Source: Actinomycetes bacterium (GTDB lineage: Bacteria > Actinomycetota > Actinomycetes > Actinomycetales > Dermabacteraceae). Taken from it: DNA of 34,343 nucleotides. Made by a program: the position numbers and the translations under genes. The notes under the pieces are model-generated. The model saw only the letters and a program-made list of their open reading frames with translations, had not been told where the DNA came from and ran no database searches. The stretch spans positions 1-34,343 of the forward strand of contig JAEWEZ010000090.1 in NCBI GenBank assembly GCA_023389045.1. The letters are read 5' to 3'. Shown in pieces: positions 24,476-33,105 of this stretch (its first letter is position 1; each line of letters begins with the position of its first letter).

Positions 24476-26275
24476 GTGACTCCTTCGCCTGTCTCCTCCC
24501 ATCACGACCCGCGCCACCCCTCTGAGGCTGCCGCCCGGTCGCTCCCTCCGGCCTACCCTGAACGCGCTGCCTGGGGCACTGTCCCGAAGCTGCGCGCCTG
24601 GCAGGCGGAGGCCCTGGACCTCTACGACCGCTCTGCCCCCAAGGACTTCCTGGCGGTGGCAACCCCGGGCGCTGGCAAGACCACTTTCGCCCTGCAGATC
24701 GCAGCACGTCTGCTCTCGCAGGGTGTGGTCCGGCGTGTCACCGTTGTGGCTCCCACGGAGCATCTGAAGGCGCAGTGGGCGGACTCCGCAGCCCGCGTCG
24801 GCATCGCCCTGGACCCCAACTTCACCAACGCCCAGGGCACCCACGGTGCCCACTATCAGGGCGTGGCGATCACCTACGCGCAGGTCGGCATGAACCCGGC
24901 CCTGCACCGCGCCCGCACGGAAGCGGATCGCACCCTCGTGATCCTCGACGAGATCCACCATGCCGGTGACGCCCTCACCTGGGGTGATGGTGTGCGTGAT
25001 GCTTTCGACCCGGCCACCCGCCGGCTCTCCCTGACGGGAACGCCCTTCCGCTCGGATGACGCGCAGATCCCCTTCGTTACCTATGAGCCCGATGGCGAGG
25101 GTTTCCTGCGTTCCAAGGCGGATTACACCTACGGGTATGCGCAGGCGCTCGCCGACCATGTGGTGCGCCCGGTGCTCTTCATGACCTATTCCGGGCGGAT
25201 GCACTGGCGCACCAAGACCGGCGATGAGGTCTCGGCGCAGCTCGGCGCGCAGGAAACCAAGGACATTACCCAGCAGGCCTGGCGCACGGCGCTCGACCCG
25301 CAGGGGGAGTGGATCCAGGCGGTGCTCTCGGCCGCTGATCGCCGCCTCACCCAGGTGCGAAAGAACGTGCCGGATGCGGGTGGCCTGGTGATTGCCACCG
25401 ACCAGAAAGCCGCGCGTGCTTACGCCGATATTCTCGCCCGCCTCACGGGCGAGAAGCCGACCGTGGTGCTCTCGGATGATGCCGGGGCCGGTAAACGTAT
25501 CGAAGACTTCTCCGCCTCCCAGGACCGCTGGATGGTGGCGGTGCGCATGGTCTCCGAAGGCGTGGACGTGCCGCGCCTGGCGGTGGGCGTGTACGCCACC
25601 TCGACCGCCACGCCCATGTTCTTCGCGCAGGCGGTGGGGCGTTTTGTGCGGTCCCGTACGCGCGGGGAAACCGCGAGCGTCTTCATTCCCTCGGTGCCGA
25701 TCCTGATGGCGCATGCCGCCGCGATGGAAGCCGAACGCGATCACGTGCTGGACCGTCGCCCTCCTGAGGGCGATCCGCGCACGGGCCTGGACGACCACGA
25801 AATCGAGAAAGCCAACCGCGAGGAGCGTGCCTCCGAGCAGCTGACGATGAGCTTTGAGGCCCTCGAATCCGAGGCGGCCTTCGACCGGGTGCTCTTCGAT
25901 GGCGGCGAATACGGGGCCGGTGGCCTCGTGGGCAGTGAGGATGAGCAGGAGTTCCTGGGCATCCCGGGGCTGCTCGATGCCGATCAGATGCGCACGGTGC
26001 TGCAGCAGCATCAGGCGCAGCAGCAGGCACGTCGTTCCCGCACTGCAGCCTCGGCCGAGAACAGCGGGGTCAGCGACCACCGCCGGCTCATGGACCTGCG
26101 CAAGGAACTCAGCTCCCTGGTCTCGGCGTGGGCGCGCCGCTCCGGCACCCCGCACGGTTCCGTGCACACCACGTTGCGCACGCGCTGCGGCGGGCCTGCG
26201 GTTCCGCAGGCCAGTGCCGAGCAGTTGCAGGCTCGGATCGACATGGTTCGCGGATGGTTTGTGGGGCGGCGTTGA
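24476..26275 (+). CDS. DEAD/DEAH-box (SF2) helicase
   Basis: A 599-residue superfamily 2 helicase. Motif I is ATPGAGKTTFALQ, motif II DEIHH (about residue 160), motif III LTGTPFRSD, and motif VI region FAQAVGRFVRSR. The C-terminal region (about 440-599) is Gln- and Glu-rich. Family members follow DUF3039 in many actinobacteria, and the arrangement here is the same. Substrate and role are unknown; the layout resembles the UvrB/RecG-unrelated ResIII/RapA-like helicases. GTG 24476 is the preferred start. GTG 24464 is in frame but overlaps a possible -10 box (TACGGT 24460-24465). Confidence 0.88.
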   Translation: MTPSPVSSHHDPRHPSEAAARSLPPAYPERAAWGTVPKLRAWQAEALDLYDRSAPKDFLAVATPGAGKTTFALQIAARLLSQGVVRRVTVVAPTEHLKAQWADSAARVGIALDPNFTNAQGTHGAHYQGVAITYAQVGMNPALHRARTEADRTLVILDEIHHAGDALTWGDGVRDAFDPATRRLSLTGTPFRSDDAQIPFVTYEPDGEGFLRSKADYTYGYAQALADHVVRPVLFMTYSGRMHWRTKTGDEVSAQLGAQETKDITQQAWRTALDPQGEWIQAVLSAADRRLTQVRKNVPDAGGLVIATDQKAARAYADILARLTGEKPTVVLSDDAGAGKRIEDFSASQDRWMVAVRMVSEGVDVPRLAVGVYATSTATPMFFAQAVGRFVRSRTRGETASVFIPSVPILMAHAAAMEAERDHVLDRRPPEGDPRTGLDDHEIEKANREERASEQLTMSFEALESEAAFDRVLFDGGEYGAGGLVGSEDEQEFLGIPGLLDADQMRTVLQQHQAQQQARRSRTAASAENSGVSDHRRLMDLRKELSSLVSAWARRSGTPHGSVHTTLRTRCGGPAVPQASAEQLQARIDMVRGWFVGRR

Positions 26276-26323
26276 GCCCTACCGTGAGTGCGCCGGCAGG
26301 ATGGGCCGACGGGGTTGTTTGTT

Positions 26324-26359
26324 GGGCCAGCCCGACGGGGTGATTCCTCGGGCTGGCCC
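26324..26359. terminator. Bidirectional terminator between convergent genes
   Basis: An 11-bp perfect stem (GGGCCAGCCCG at 26324-26334 with CGGGCTGGCCC at 26349-26359) has a 14-nt loop and lies between the convergent helicase and pncB genes. It lacks a T-run. Confidence 0.65.
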
Positions 26360-26376
26360 CTGGTACTGCGAGCGGC

Positions 26377-27756
26377 TTAGCTGAAGAGCGCCGCTGCCGC
26401 CGTCCCGTCGGTGATGGTCGGGATCGCCACCGGCCCGTCGGGCCCCTCATCGGCACTGATACCGAGCTGCGCAACCGACACCGCGTGATGTTCCCGCGCC
26501 GCCAGCACCGCCTGAGCGGGTGAGACAGCCTCGACCCGCTCCCCACCGCGCATCAGAGGAACCTGCAGGGGCTGCACCTGCGTGCGCTCCCACTGCTCCT
26601 GCGCGCTGCGGTCGGTGAGAGCGCTGCGCAGCTCCCGCTGGAACTCCTCCACCTCGGCGTCACCGGGCAGCACGAGTTCTGCCCGGGCGGTGCCCTCGGT
26701 GATCAGACGGTAGGCGTGCTTTCCGCAGCCGAGGGTCTGCTTGTCCTGGGATTTCTTGGCCACCGGGTGCATCGCCCCGTCGGCCCCCTCCCGCTCCACC
26801 AGCTTGTAGACGAAACCGGGCGCCGGGTGCCCACCGCCGGTGACGAGTTTGGTGCCGATACCGTAGCCGTCCACGGGGGCGTCGCTGAGATCTTCCAGAC
26901 GGTACTCATCCAGATCGCCGGTGGCGGTAATGCGGGTGGAGGTGGCGCCGAGGGAGTCGAGCAGTTCCCGCAGCCAGGCGGCCTGCTGTTCGAGATCGCC
27001 GGAGTCCAGGCGCACCGCGCCGAGGGCTGGGCCGGCAAAGTCCACGGCGGTGCGCACCGCCTGTTCCACGTCATAGGTGTCCACGAGCAGTGCCGTGTTG
27101 GGTCCCTGGGCGGCCAGCTGCGCGCGGAACGCATCTTCTTCTGTGTCGAAGAGGAGGGTGAAGGCATGCGCGGCGGTTCCTGCCACCGGGATTCCGTAGC
27201 GGGCACCGGCGGCGAGGTTTGAGGTGGAAGCAAAGCCCACCAGATAGGCGGCGCGGGCAGCCGCGACGGCAGCCTCTTCATGCACCCGGCGTCCACCCAT
27301 TTCGATGCAGGGGCGGCCGCGGGCTGCCGTGGTCATGCGCGAGCCGGCCGAGGCAACGCCACTGTCGTGGTTGATGATCGAGAGGATCACCGTCTCCAGC
27401 ATCACCGCCTGCTCGAAGGTGCCTTCCACGCGCAACACGGGTGAGCCGGGGAAGTACAGCTCGCCTTCGCGGTAGCCGTGCACATCCCCGGTGAAACGGT
27501 AGGAGGCCAGAAAATCCAGGGTTTCCTCGGCGAGCAGGCCCGTGGACCGCAGGTAAGCGATGTCCTGTTCATCGAAACGAAAATCGGTAATGGCCTGGAG
27601 CACTCGGTCGGTGCCGGCGAGCGCGCCGTAACGGCGGCCCTTGGGAAGGGAACGGGTAAAGACTTCGAAGACGCAGCGACGCTGTGCCGTGCCCGCGCGA
27701 CGGGCAGCTTCCAGCATCGTCAGTTCGTACAGATCGGTCATCAGCGCGGTGGTCAC
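26377..27756 (-). CDS. pncB: Nicotinate phosphoribosyltransferase
   Basis: Converts nicotinate and PRPP to nicotinate mononucleotide in NAD salvage. The product is 459 residues. The N-terminus ALMTDLYELTML is diagnostic. The phosphoribosyl core includes NHDSGVASAGSRM, GFASTSNLAAG, TYD and VRLDSGDL, then GYGIGTKLVTGGGHP. GTG 27756 is the chosen start. A second GTG two codons earlier abuts a -10-like box, and no ribosome-binding site is visible, which suggests leaderless translation. It is divergent from clpS, as in many actinobacteria. Confidence 0.95.
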   Translation of the reverse strand: MTTALMTDLYELTMLEAARRAGTAQRRCVFEVFTRSLPKGRRYGALAGTDRVLQAITDFRFDEQDIAYLRSTGLLAEETLDFLASYRFTGDVHGYREGELYFPGSPVLRVEGTFEQAVMLETVILSIINHDSGVASAGSRMTTAARGRPCIEMGGRRVHEEAAVAAARAAYLVGFASTSNLAAGARYGIPVAGTAAHAFTLLFDTEEDAFRAQLAAQGPNTALLVDTYDVEQAVRTAVDFAGPALGAVRLDSGDLEQQAAWLRELLDSLGATSTRITATGDLDEYRLEDLSDAPVDGYGIGTKLVTGGGHPAPGFVYKLVEREGADGAMHPVAKKSQDKQTLGCGKHAYRLITEGTARAELVLPGDAEVEEFQRELRSALTDRSAQEQWERTQVQPLQVPLMRGGERVEAVSPAQAVLAAREHHAVSVAQLGISADEGPDGPVAIPTITDGTAAAALFS

Positions 27757-27762
27757 GCCCAC

Positions 27763-27768
27763 ACGGTA
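27763..27768 (-). promoter_or_regulatory. -10 box for a probable leaderless pncB transcript
   Basis: On the minus strand TACCGT is followed by 6 nt (GTGGGC) and then the GTG start at 27756. No Shine-Dalgarno sequence lies between. The geometry matches that upstream of the malic-enzyme gene. Confidence 0.45.
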
Positions 27769-27918
27769 GCGGCCTCGGCGGCAGCGGGAGAGTGTGCCCA
27801 CTGTGTGGCGGCCGACTCGTTTGTCACAGCGGCCCACTAGACTCAGCCGCACCCGGGGTACAGGAAGGTACAGGAATCTGTCTGGCCGGTCCCGGGCCAC
27901 ACGATCGGGAGGTGCATT

Positions 27919-28242
27919 GTGCAGCAGGACAGGTCTAGTGCCACGCCTGCCCGCGGTCCCGTGGGCGTGGCCGATGTGCGTGGTGAGGAAGCCTGTGCAT
28001 CGACGGGGCCGTGGCGCACGGTGGTGTGGAATGATCCGGTGAACCTGATGAGCTATGTGTCGCTCGTCTTTCGTCGCTACTTCGGGTACTCCCGGGCTGT
28101 GGCGGAAAAGCTGATGATGCAGGTGCACCAGGAGGGTCGCGCTGTCGTCTCCCGTGGTGCACGCGAGCAGGTGGAACGGGATGTGCAGGCCATGCACTCC
28201 TACGGTTTGCAGGCCACGATTGAGAGGACCGACGAGAACTAA
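27919..28242 (+). CDS. clpS: ATP-dependent Clp protease adaptor ClpS
   Basis: A 107-residue N-recognin adaptor that delivers N-degron substrates to ClpA/ClpC-ClpP. Family motifs are present: TVVWNDPVNLMSYV (the Asn-Asp pair near the substrate pocket), VFRRYFGYSRAVAEKLMMQVHQEGRAVV and the Clp-contact C-terminus. A longer N-terminal extension (about 32 residues) precedes the core. GTG 27919 is supported by GGAGGT upstream. A -10-like TAGACT lies at 27838-27843. It overlaps the next gene by one base (TAATG). Confidence 0.94.
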   Translation: MQQDRSSATPARGPVGVADVRGEEACASTGPWRTVVWNDPVNLMSYVSLVFRRYFGYSRAVAEKLMMQVHQEGRAVVSRGAREQVERDVQAMHSYGLQATIERTDEN

Positions 28243-28874
28243 TGGCGCATCTGTTCCGACGCCGCTCCGACGGCTCCTGCTACTGCCGCCTCGAATCAGA
28301 AGAAAAAGCGATCATTGCCCAGGTTGCGCAGGAAACCGCAGACCTGATCCGCATGGACCTCGGGATTGAACCGGGCAGCCGCTCCCTGCAGCAGGCCGCG
28401 GAGAGTGACGATCCACTGGAACGTCTCGAAGCGGAGTTCGCGGCGCGGGAAGCGCGTGAACCAGCCGACAGCGCCGTGCAGCGTCTCTTCCCGGCGGCCA
28501 GTGAGGACCCCGAACACGCGGAGGAGATGCGCCGCCTCGGGCAGCGGGATCTGGCCGATCAGAAGCTCGCTGATCTGCGCGAGTTGATGGGAATCATGGA
28601 CCGTTCCGGGCTGCGTCCCTCCGAGGTCACCCTGGACGAGCGGCAGCAGATGATCGTTGCCCGGGCACTGAACGATGTGCGGATCGTGCTGGCCGACCGT
28701 CTCGGTTTGGAACGCGACGGGGACCTGGACACGGTGCGGATGCTGCAGCAGATTGGTGAGCGGGTCGAGGGCGCTGATACGGGCGAGACCTCTGCCGGGG
28801 GCGCCGAGATTGTGATCGCCGTGTACGAACTGCTCACCGTGCTGCAGGAAAGCTTGCTGCACTGCATGGACTGA
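28242..28874 (+). CDS. DUF2017 family protein
   Basis: A 210-residue soluble protein of unknown function. The N-terminus FRRRSDGSCYCRLESEEKAIIAQVAQE and the helical C-terminal half (LAELRELMG... VTLDERQQMIVARALNDVRIVLADRLGLE) match DUF2017, which sits between clpS and murI in many actinobacteria. No catalytic motif is visible. Its ATG overlaps the clpS stop, so translation is probably coupled; a role with ClpS is suggested only by position. Confidence 0.87.
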   Translation: MAHLFRRRSDGSCYCRLESEEKAIIAQVAQETADLIRMDLGIEPGSRSLQQAAESDDPLERLEAEFAAREAREPADSAVQRLFPAASEDPEHAEEMRRLGQRDLADQKLADLRELMGIMDRSGLRPSEVTLDERQQMIVARALNDVRIVLADRLGLERDGDLDTVRMLQQIGERVEGADTGETSAGGAEIVIAVYELLTVLQESLLHCMD

Positions 28875-28955
28875 TGCGGTTAAGGCCTTTCCCGTGCTAC
28901 CTGTGAGTTCGGGCGCACTGCGCGCGCCATCACAGACCCCGGCGCGGAGCACGCC

Positions 28956-28961
28956 TAGCCT
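28956..28961 (+). promoter_or_regulatory. -10 box for a probable leaderless murI transcript
   Basis: TAGCCT is followed by 7 nt and then ATG 28969. No Shine-Dalgarno sequence is present. Confidence 0.45.
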
Positions 28962-28968
28962 GGCGTAG

Positions 28969-29784
28969 ATGAACGACGCACCGATCGGGATCTTCGACTC
29001 CGGCGTCGGCGGCCTGACGGTCGCCCGCGCCATCCTGGACCAGCTGCCCAAGGAAGAGCTGGTCTACATTGGCGACACCGCCCACACCCCCTACGGCCCG
29101 CGTCCGATCGCGGAAGTGCGCTCCCTGGCCCTGGGAATCATGGACAGCCTCGTGGAACGCGGCGTCAAAATGCTCGTCATTGCCTGTAACTCGGCCTCGG
29201 CCGCGGTGCTGCGTGATGCGCGCGAACGCTACGACGTTCCCGTGATCGAAGTGATCCAGCCTGCGGTGCGCCGCGCCGTCGCCGCCACCCGTAACGGTCG
29301 TATCGGCGTGATCGGCACCCGCGCCACGGTCTCTTCCGGCGCCTACGAGGATGCCTTCGCGGCTGCCCCGTCGCTGGAGATCACCACCGCCGCCTGCCCC
29401 CGTTTCGTGGAGTTCGTCGAGCGAGGGGAGACCGACGGCGAGGAGCTCATCGAGGTGGCCCGCGAATATCTCGCGCCCGTGCAGGAGGCTGGTGTGGACA
29501 CCCTGGTGCTCGGCTGCACGCACTACCCGATGCTCGCCGGCCCGATCGCCTATGTGATGGGCCCGAATGTCACGCTCGTCTCGTCTGCTGAGGAAACCGC
29601 CCTGGATGTGTATCGCACCCTGCAGGCGCGCCAGATGCAGCGCACCACGCACGAGCCGCCCCGCCATGTGTTTGCTGAAACGGCCACGACGGATGCGCAC
29701 GGAAGCACTTTCGCGAGGCTTTCGCGTCGATTCCTGGGCCCGATGGTGACGATGACCTCGACTCTCCCGGTGGTGTCCCCGTGA
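28969..29784 (+). CDS. murI: Glutamate racemase
   Basis: Interconverts L- and D-glutamate to supply D-Glu for peptidoglycan. The 271-residue product has IGIFDSGVGGLTVARAI and GDTAHTPYGPRP at the N-terminus. The two catalytic cysteines lie in VIACNSASA and LGCTHYPML. The start is ATG 28969. The next gene overlaps the stop (GTGA), and murI, MBL hydrolase, rph and rdgB form a tight operon. Confidence 0.96.
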   Translation: MNDAPIGIFDSGVGGLTVARAILDQLPKEELVYIGDTAHTPYGPRPIAEVRSLALGIMDSLVERGVKMLVIACNSASAAVLRDARERYDVPVIEVIQPAVRRAVAATRNGRIGVIGTRATVSSGAYEDAFAAAPSLEITTAACPRFVEFVERGETDGEELIEVAREYLAPVQEAGVDTLVLGCTHYPMLAGPIAYVMGPNVTLVSSAEETALDVYRTLQARQMQRTTHEPPRHVFAETATTDAHGSTFARLSRRFLGPMVTMTSTLPVVSP

Positions 29785-30560
29785 AACTCCATGTGCTCGG
29801 CTGTTCTGGCAGCTACGCAGGGCCCGACGGCCCCGCTTCTAGCTACCTGCTCGAAAGCGAGGATGCGGAAGGCCGCACCTGGCGCGTGCTCATCGACCTC
29901 GGCTCAGGAGCCTTCGGTTCGCTGCAGAGGGTGATCTGCCCCTCGACGCTCGATGCGGTGCTGATTTCTCATCTGCACCCCGATCACTTCCTGGACCTCA
30001 CCGGTCTGGAAGTCTTCTACGCCTACCACGAGCGCAACGATCTGCCCTTCCTGCCGATCCATGCGCCCGCCGACCTCGCCGACCGTCTCTGCCAGGTGCA
30101 TGATCGCCCTACCCCGGTGCCCTCCGGCGTCACCGAGGTGCCCTTCGACTACCGCACCATCACCGACGGCACCGAGATTCGGATCGGCCCGCTGCAGATC
30201 CAGGTGCGTGCAGTGGTGCACCCCGTCGAGGCCTACGGCTTCCGGATCACCGACGGGACATCCGTTCTCACCTACTCGGGTGACACCGATTCCTGCCCCG
30301 CGCTCGAAGAACTCGCCCAGGGCGCCGACGTGTTCCTGTGCGAAGCCGGCTACATCGAAGGCCGCGATGACCGCTTCACCGGCGTGCATCTGACGGGCCG
30401 CCGTGCTGGAGAGGCTGCCGCAAAAGCCCAGGTGAAGCGGCTTGTGCTGACGCATATCCCGGCCTGGACCGATCCGCAGGTGCCGCTTGCGGAAGCCCGC
30501 GACGTGTTCGACGGGCCGATCGAGCTGGCGCGTCCGCTGGATATCCTCGACGTGTCCTGA
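29781..30560 (+). CDS. MBL-fold metallo-hydrolase
   Basis: A 259-residue metallo-beta-lactamase-fold hydrolase. The zinc-binding motif is SHLHPDHFLDLTG (HxHxDH), with later ligands in VVHPVEAYGF, SGDTDSCP and LVLTHIPAW. The layout resembles RNase Z and the actinobacterial cyclic-nucleotide-degrading phosphodiesterases, and homologs commonly sit between murI and rph. Substrate is not determined here. GTG 29781 overlaps the murI stop, so translation is coupled. Confidence 0.88.
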   Translation: MKLHVLGCSGSYAGPDGPASSYLLESEDAEGRTWRVLIDLGSGAFGSLQRVICPSTLDAVLISHLHPDHFLDLTGLEVFYAYHERNDLPFLPIHAPADLADRLCQVHDRPTPVPSGVTEVPFDYRTITDGTEIRIGPLQIQVRAVVHPVEAYGFRITDGTSVLTYSGDTDSCPALEELAQGADVFLCEAGYIEGRDDRFTGVHLTGRRAGEAAAKAQVKRLVLTHIPAWTDPQVPLAEARDVFDGPIELARPLDILDVS

Positions 30561-30582
30561 TCACGATACGAGGAGGCGAGCG

Positions 30583-31341
30583 ATGAGCTCCGTTCCCACC
30601 GCCCCGGCGGGCACCCGCCACGATGGCCGCCAGCCCAGCGAGCTGCGCCCGGTGCGCATTACCCGCAACTGGCTGGACCACGCCGAAGGGAGCGCCCTGA
30701 TCGAGTTCGGCCGCACCCGCGTGCTGTGCGCCGCCTCCTTCACCGAAGGCGTGCCGCGGTGGAAGAAGGGTTCCGGCACCGGCTGGGTCACCGCGGAGTA
30801 CGCGATGCTTCCGCGCGCAACCAACACCCGCTCGGACCGTGAAAGTGTGAAGGGGAAAATCGGTGGGCGCACCCACGAGATTTCCCGCCTGATCGGGCGT
30901 TCCCTGCGTGCCGTCGTTGACCTTAGTGTGCTCGGGGAGAACACCATCCAGCTCGACTGCGATGTGCTGCAGGCCGACGGTGGCACCCGCACCGCCGCGA
31001 TTACCGGCGCGTATGTGGCGCTCGCCGATGCAATCTCCTGGGGTAAACGGCACACCGACCTGCCCGCCGCGGCGCAGGTTCTCACCGATTCGGTGAGCGC
31101 GATCAGCGTGGGCGTGGTGGACGGCCGCCCCGTGCTCGATCTCGACTACGCGGAGGATTCCACCGCGGGAACCGATATGAACGTGGTGGTGACCGGGGGA
31201 GGGGCCTTTATCGAGGTGCAGGGCACCGCCGAGGGCGCACCCTTTGACCGCTCCGAACTGAACGCGCTGCTCGACCTTGCCGTGCAGGGCTGTGGAGAAC
31301 TCGCCCGCATTCAGCAGGCCAGCCTGGAGGAGACGCGATGA
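30583..31341 (+). CDS. rph: Ribonuclease PH
   Basis: A phosphate-dependent 3'-5' exoribonuclease that trims tRNA 3' ends. The product is 252 residues. Conserved segments are RHDGRQPSELRPVRI, GSALIEFGRTRVLCAAS, GWVTAEYAMLPRAT, REISRL-like HEISRLIGRSLRAVVDL and DCDVLQADGGTRTAAI (phosphate-site region). GAGGAGG lies 6 nt upstream of ATG 30583. It overlaps rdgB by 4 bases. Confidence 0.96.
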   Translation: MSSVPTAPAGTRHDGRQPSELRPVRITRNWLDHAEGSALIEFGRTRVLCAASFTEGVPRWKKGSGTGWVTAEYAMLPRATNTRSDRESVKGKIGGRTHEISRLIGRSLRAVVDLSVLGENTIQLDCDVLQADGGTRTAAITGAYVALADAISWGKRHTDLPAAAQVLTDSVSAISVGVVDGRPVLDLDYAEDSTAGTDMNVVVTGGGAFIEVQGTAEGAPFDRSELNALLDLAVQGCGELARIQQASLEETR

Positions 31342-32000
31342 CTACCTCTCCTTCCACCGTGTCGGTGCCGGATGGCGCGCGTGTCATCCTCGCCTCGCAT
31401 AACGCGAAGAAACTGCTCGAACTGCAGCGCATCCTCACCGCGGTGGTGCCGGATCTGCCTGCGGAGGCGGTGATCTCTTCAGCGGGGCTGGAGCTGCCCG
31501 ATGTGGTCGAGGATGCCGTGACCTTTGAAGACAATGCCCTGCTCAAGGCGCGGGCAGCGGCGCAGGCCACGGGTCTGCTCGCGGTCGCGGATGATTCCGG
31601 TCTCGCGGTGGATGTGCTGGGTGGAGCGCCCGGGATCTTCTCCGCCCGCTGGTCGGGACGACACGGAGACGATGAGGGCAATATCGACCTGCTCCTCGCG
31701 CAGCTCGCCGACATCCCCGCTGAGCATCGCGCTGCACGCTTTGTGTGCGCGGCGGCGCTCGTGGCGCCCTGTGGTGCCGACGGGTCTGCGGAAGAAATCG
31801 TCGTGCGCGGGGAGATGCCGGGCATGCTGCTCTTTGAACGACGGGGTGAGGGTGGTTTTGGCTACGACCCGATCTTCCAGCCCGAGGGGGAGCAGCGCTC
31901 GAGCGCGGAACTGACCCCCGAGGAGAAGGATGCCATCTCGCATCGCGGCAAGGCATTCCGCGCGCTCGCCGAGCAGGCAGCGCGATTCCTCCTCGACTGA
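31338..32000 (+). CDS. rdgB: XTP/dITP pyrophosphatase (RdgB/HAM1)
   Basis: Removes non-canonical purine nucleotides (XTP, dITP). The 220-residue product has ILASHNAKKLLELQ at the N-terminus, ADDSGLAVDVLGGAPGIFSARW, and GGFGYDPIF near the C-terminus, with HRGKAFRAL at the end. All are HAM1 family hallmarks. ATG 31338 overlaps the rph stop (ATGA). It is last in the operon and is followed by a terminator. Confidence 0.95.
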   Translation: MTTSPSTVSVPDGARVILASHNAKKLLELQRILTAVVPDLPAEAVISSAGLELPDVVEDAVTFEDNALLKARAAAQATGLLAVADDSGLAVDVLGGAPGIFSARWSGRHGDDEGNIDLLLAQLADIPAEHRAARFVCAAALVAPCGADGSAEEIVVRGEMPGMLLFERRGEGGFGYDPIFQPEGEQRSSAELTPEEKDAISHRGKAFRALAEQAARFLLD

Positions 32001-32020
32001 CGTATCGGCCTCGTTCCGAC

Positions 32021-32052
32021 GAAAGCCCCGGTGCGATCTCGCCGGGGCTTTC
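32021..32052 (+). terminator. Rho-independent terminator of the murI-rdgB operon
   Basis: An 11-bp perfect stem (GAAAGCCCCGG at 32021-32031 with CCGGGGCTTTC at 32042-32052) has a 10-nt loop and ends in a T-rich tract. Confidence 0.85.
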
Positions 32053-32068
32053 GTTTGCGCTTCTTTAT

Positions 32069-32083
32069 TGAGAATGGTACTCA
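32069..32083. promoter_or_regulatory. Zur/Fur-like operator without its gene
   Basis: TGAGAATGGTACTCA is an imperfect palindrome matching the Zur-type pattern TGAnAATnATTnTCA at 11 of 13 fixed positions. It sits 1 base before ATG 32085, which opens a 46-codon frame containing VIDMQNLSLRS, faintly like the start of an ABC ATPase. That frame is lost by 32225, at the edge of the IS3-family remnant. Metal regulation of a disrupted gene is inferred. Confidence 0.4.
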
Positions 32084-32280
32084 TATGCGCCAGGTTGGTG
32101 CGTGGACGGACGTGATCGACATGCAGAACCTGAGCCTGCGATCCGCCCCGATTCTGTCGCGACATACGGTGCCCGCCTCTGGACTGACATTGGGCAGGCA
32201 GCAGCCCCGTGAAAGGTCCTCATGATTCTGAGCCGCCCCCTTGGTTCGGTCCGGACGTTCTGTGGGTCGTCGGTTTCCAT

Positions 32281-33105
32281 GTGATGGGTGCACTGCCGAG
32301 CGTACTTGGCTGGGGTGAGGTAGCCGAGCCAGGAGTGCCGCCGGTGGTGGTTGAACTCGTTCTTCCAGTCGTCGATGATGACCTGTGCGTGTAGCAGCGG
32401 GTAGAAGCTGTTGGTGTTGAGGTACTTGTCGCGGATCCGGCTGGTGAACGATTCGACGTACCTGTTGCGCCACGGCGAGCCCGGAGGGATTTAGGACAGG
32501 CCGGTGCGGGTGCCAGCCCAGTTGGCCATCGCCTTGCTGATGAACTCCGGCTCGTTGTCTGACCTGAGCATCGTCGGGGTGCCCCGGGTGGCGACGAGGT
32601 CTTCGAGGTGGGCGGTGAGTTGGTCGGCGGTAATCGAGCGTTCCACGAGGCCGCCGATGCATTCCCGGGTGTGTTCGTCGGCGATCGAGCAGATCTTGAT
32701 CAATCGTCCGTGCTCGTCGGCGTTGAACTGGACGTCCACCGCCCACACCACGTTCGGCGCGTCGATGGTCGAGGACCCGACGCGCTTGCGTCGACGCTGC
32801 TGCGGGACCCGGAGCTCTTCGTCACGCCACAGGCGTTGGATCTTCTTGTGGTTCACCACCCATCCCTCGGCGCGGGCGTCGTGATACGCCCGCCGATACT
32901 CGTAGCGGGGATGGTCCTTCGCCCAGGCGCGCAGCCACTCCCTGAGCGCCCGATCCGGGTCCGTGAGCGTGTCGCCCTTGAGCGGTCGCCGGTACGCGGA
33001 GCGGTTCAGCCTGACCAGACGGCACGCCTTTCGTTCGCTCACCCGCAACGTGCGCTGGAGGTGATTGACGGCGGCGCGGCGTCTGTGCGGGCTGAGAAGT
33101 TTCCC
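32281..33105 (-). pseudogene. IS3-family transposase orfB (DDE integrase core), disrupted
   Basis: The frame encodes an rve integrase: LSPHRRRAAVNHLQR, RVSERKACRLVRLNRSAYRRP, HPRYEYRRAYHD, then catalytic D in VWAVDVQFNADEHG and D in LRSDNEPEF. A TAA at 32491-32493 replaces the conserved Tyr of GLSYIPPGSPWRN. The rest, including the catalytic Glu in NRYVESF and the NHHRRHSWLGYLTP tail, continues in the same frame. Further changes at usually conserved positions (RSDNE for RSDNG, NRYVE for NGYVE) indicate decay. Entry from orfA is by -1 frameshift at G GGA AAC (33105-33099). Confidence 0.87.
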
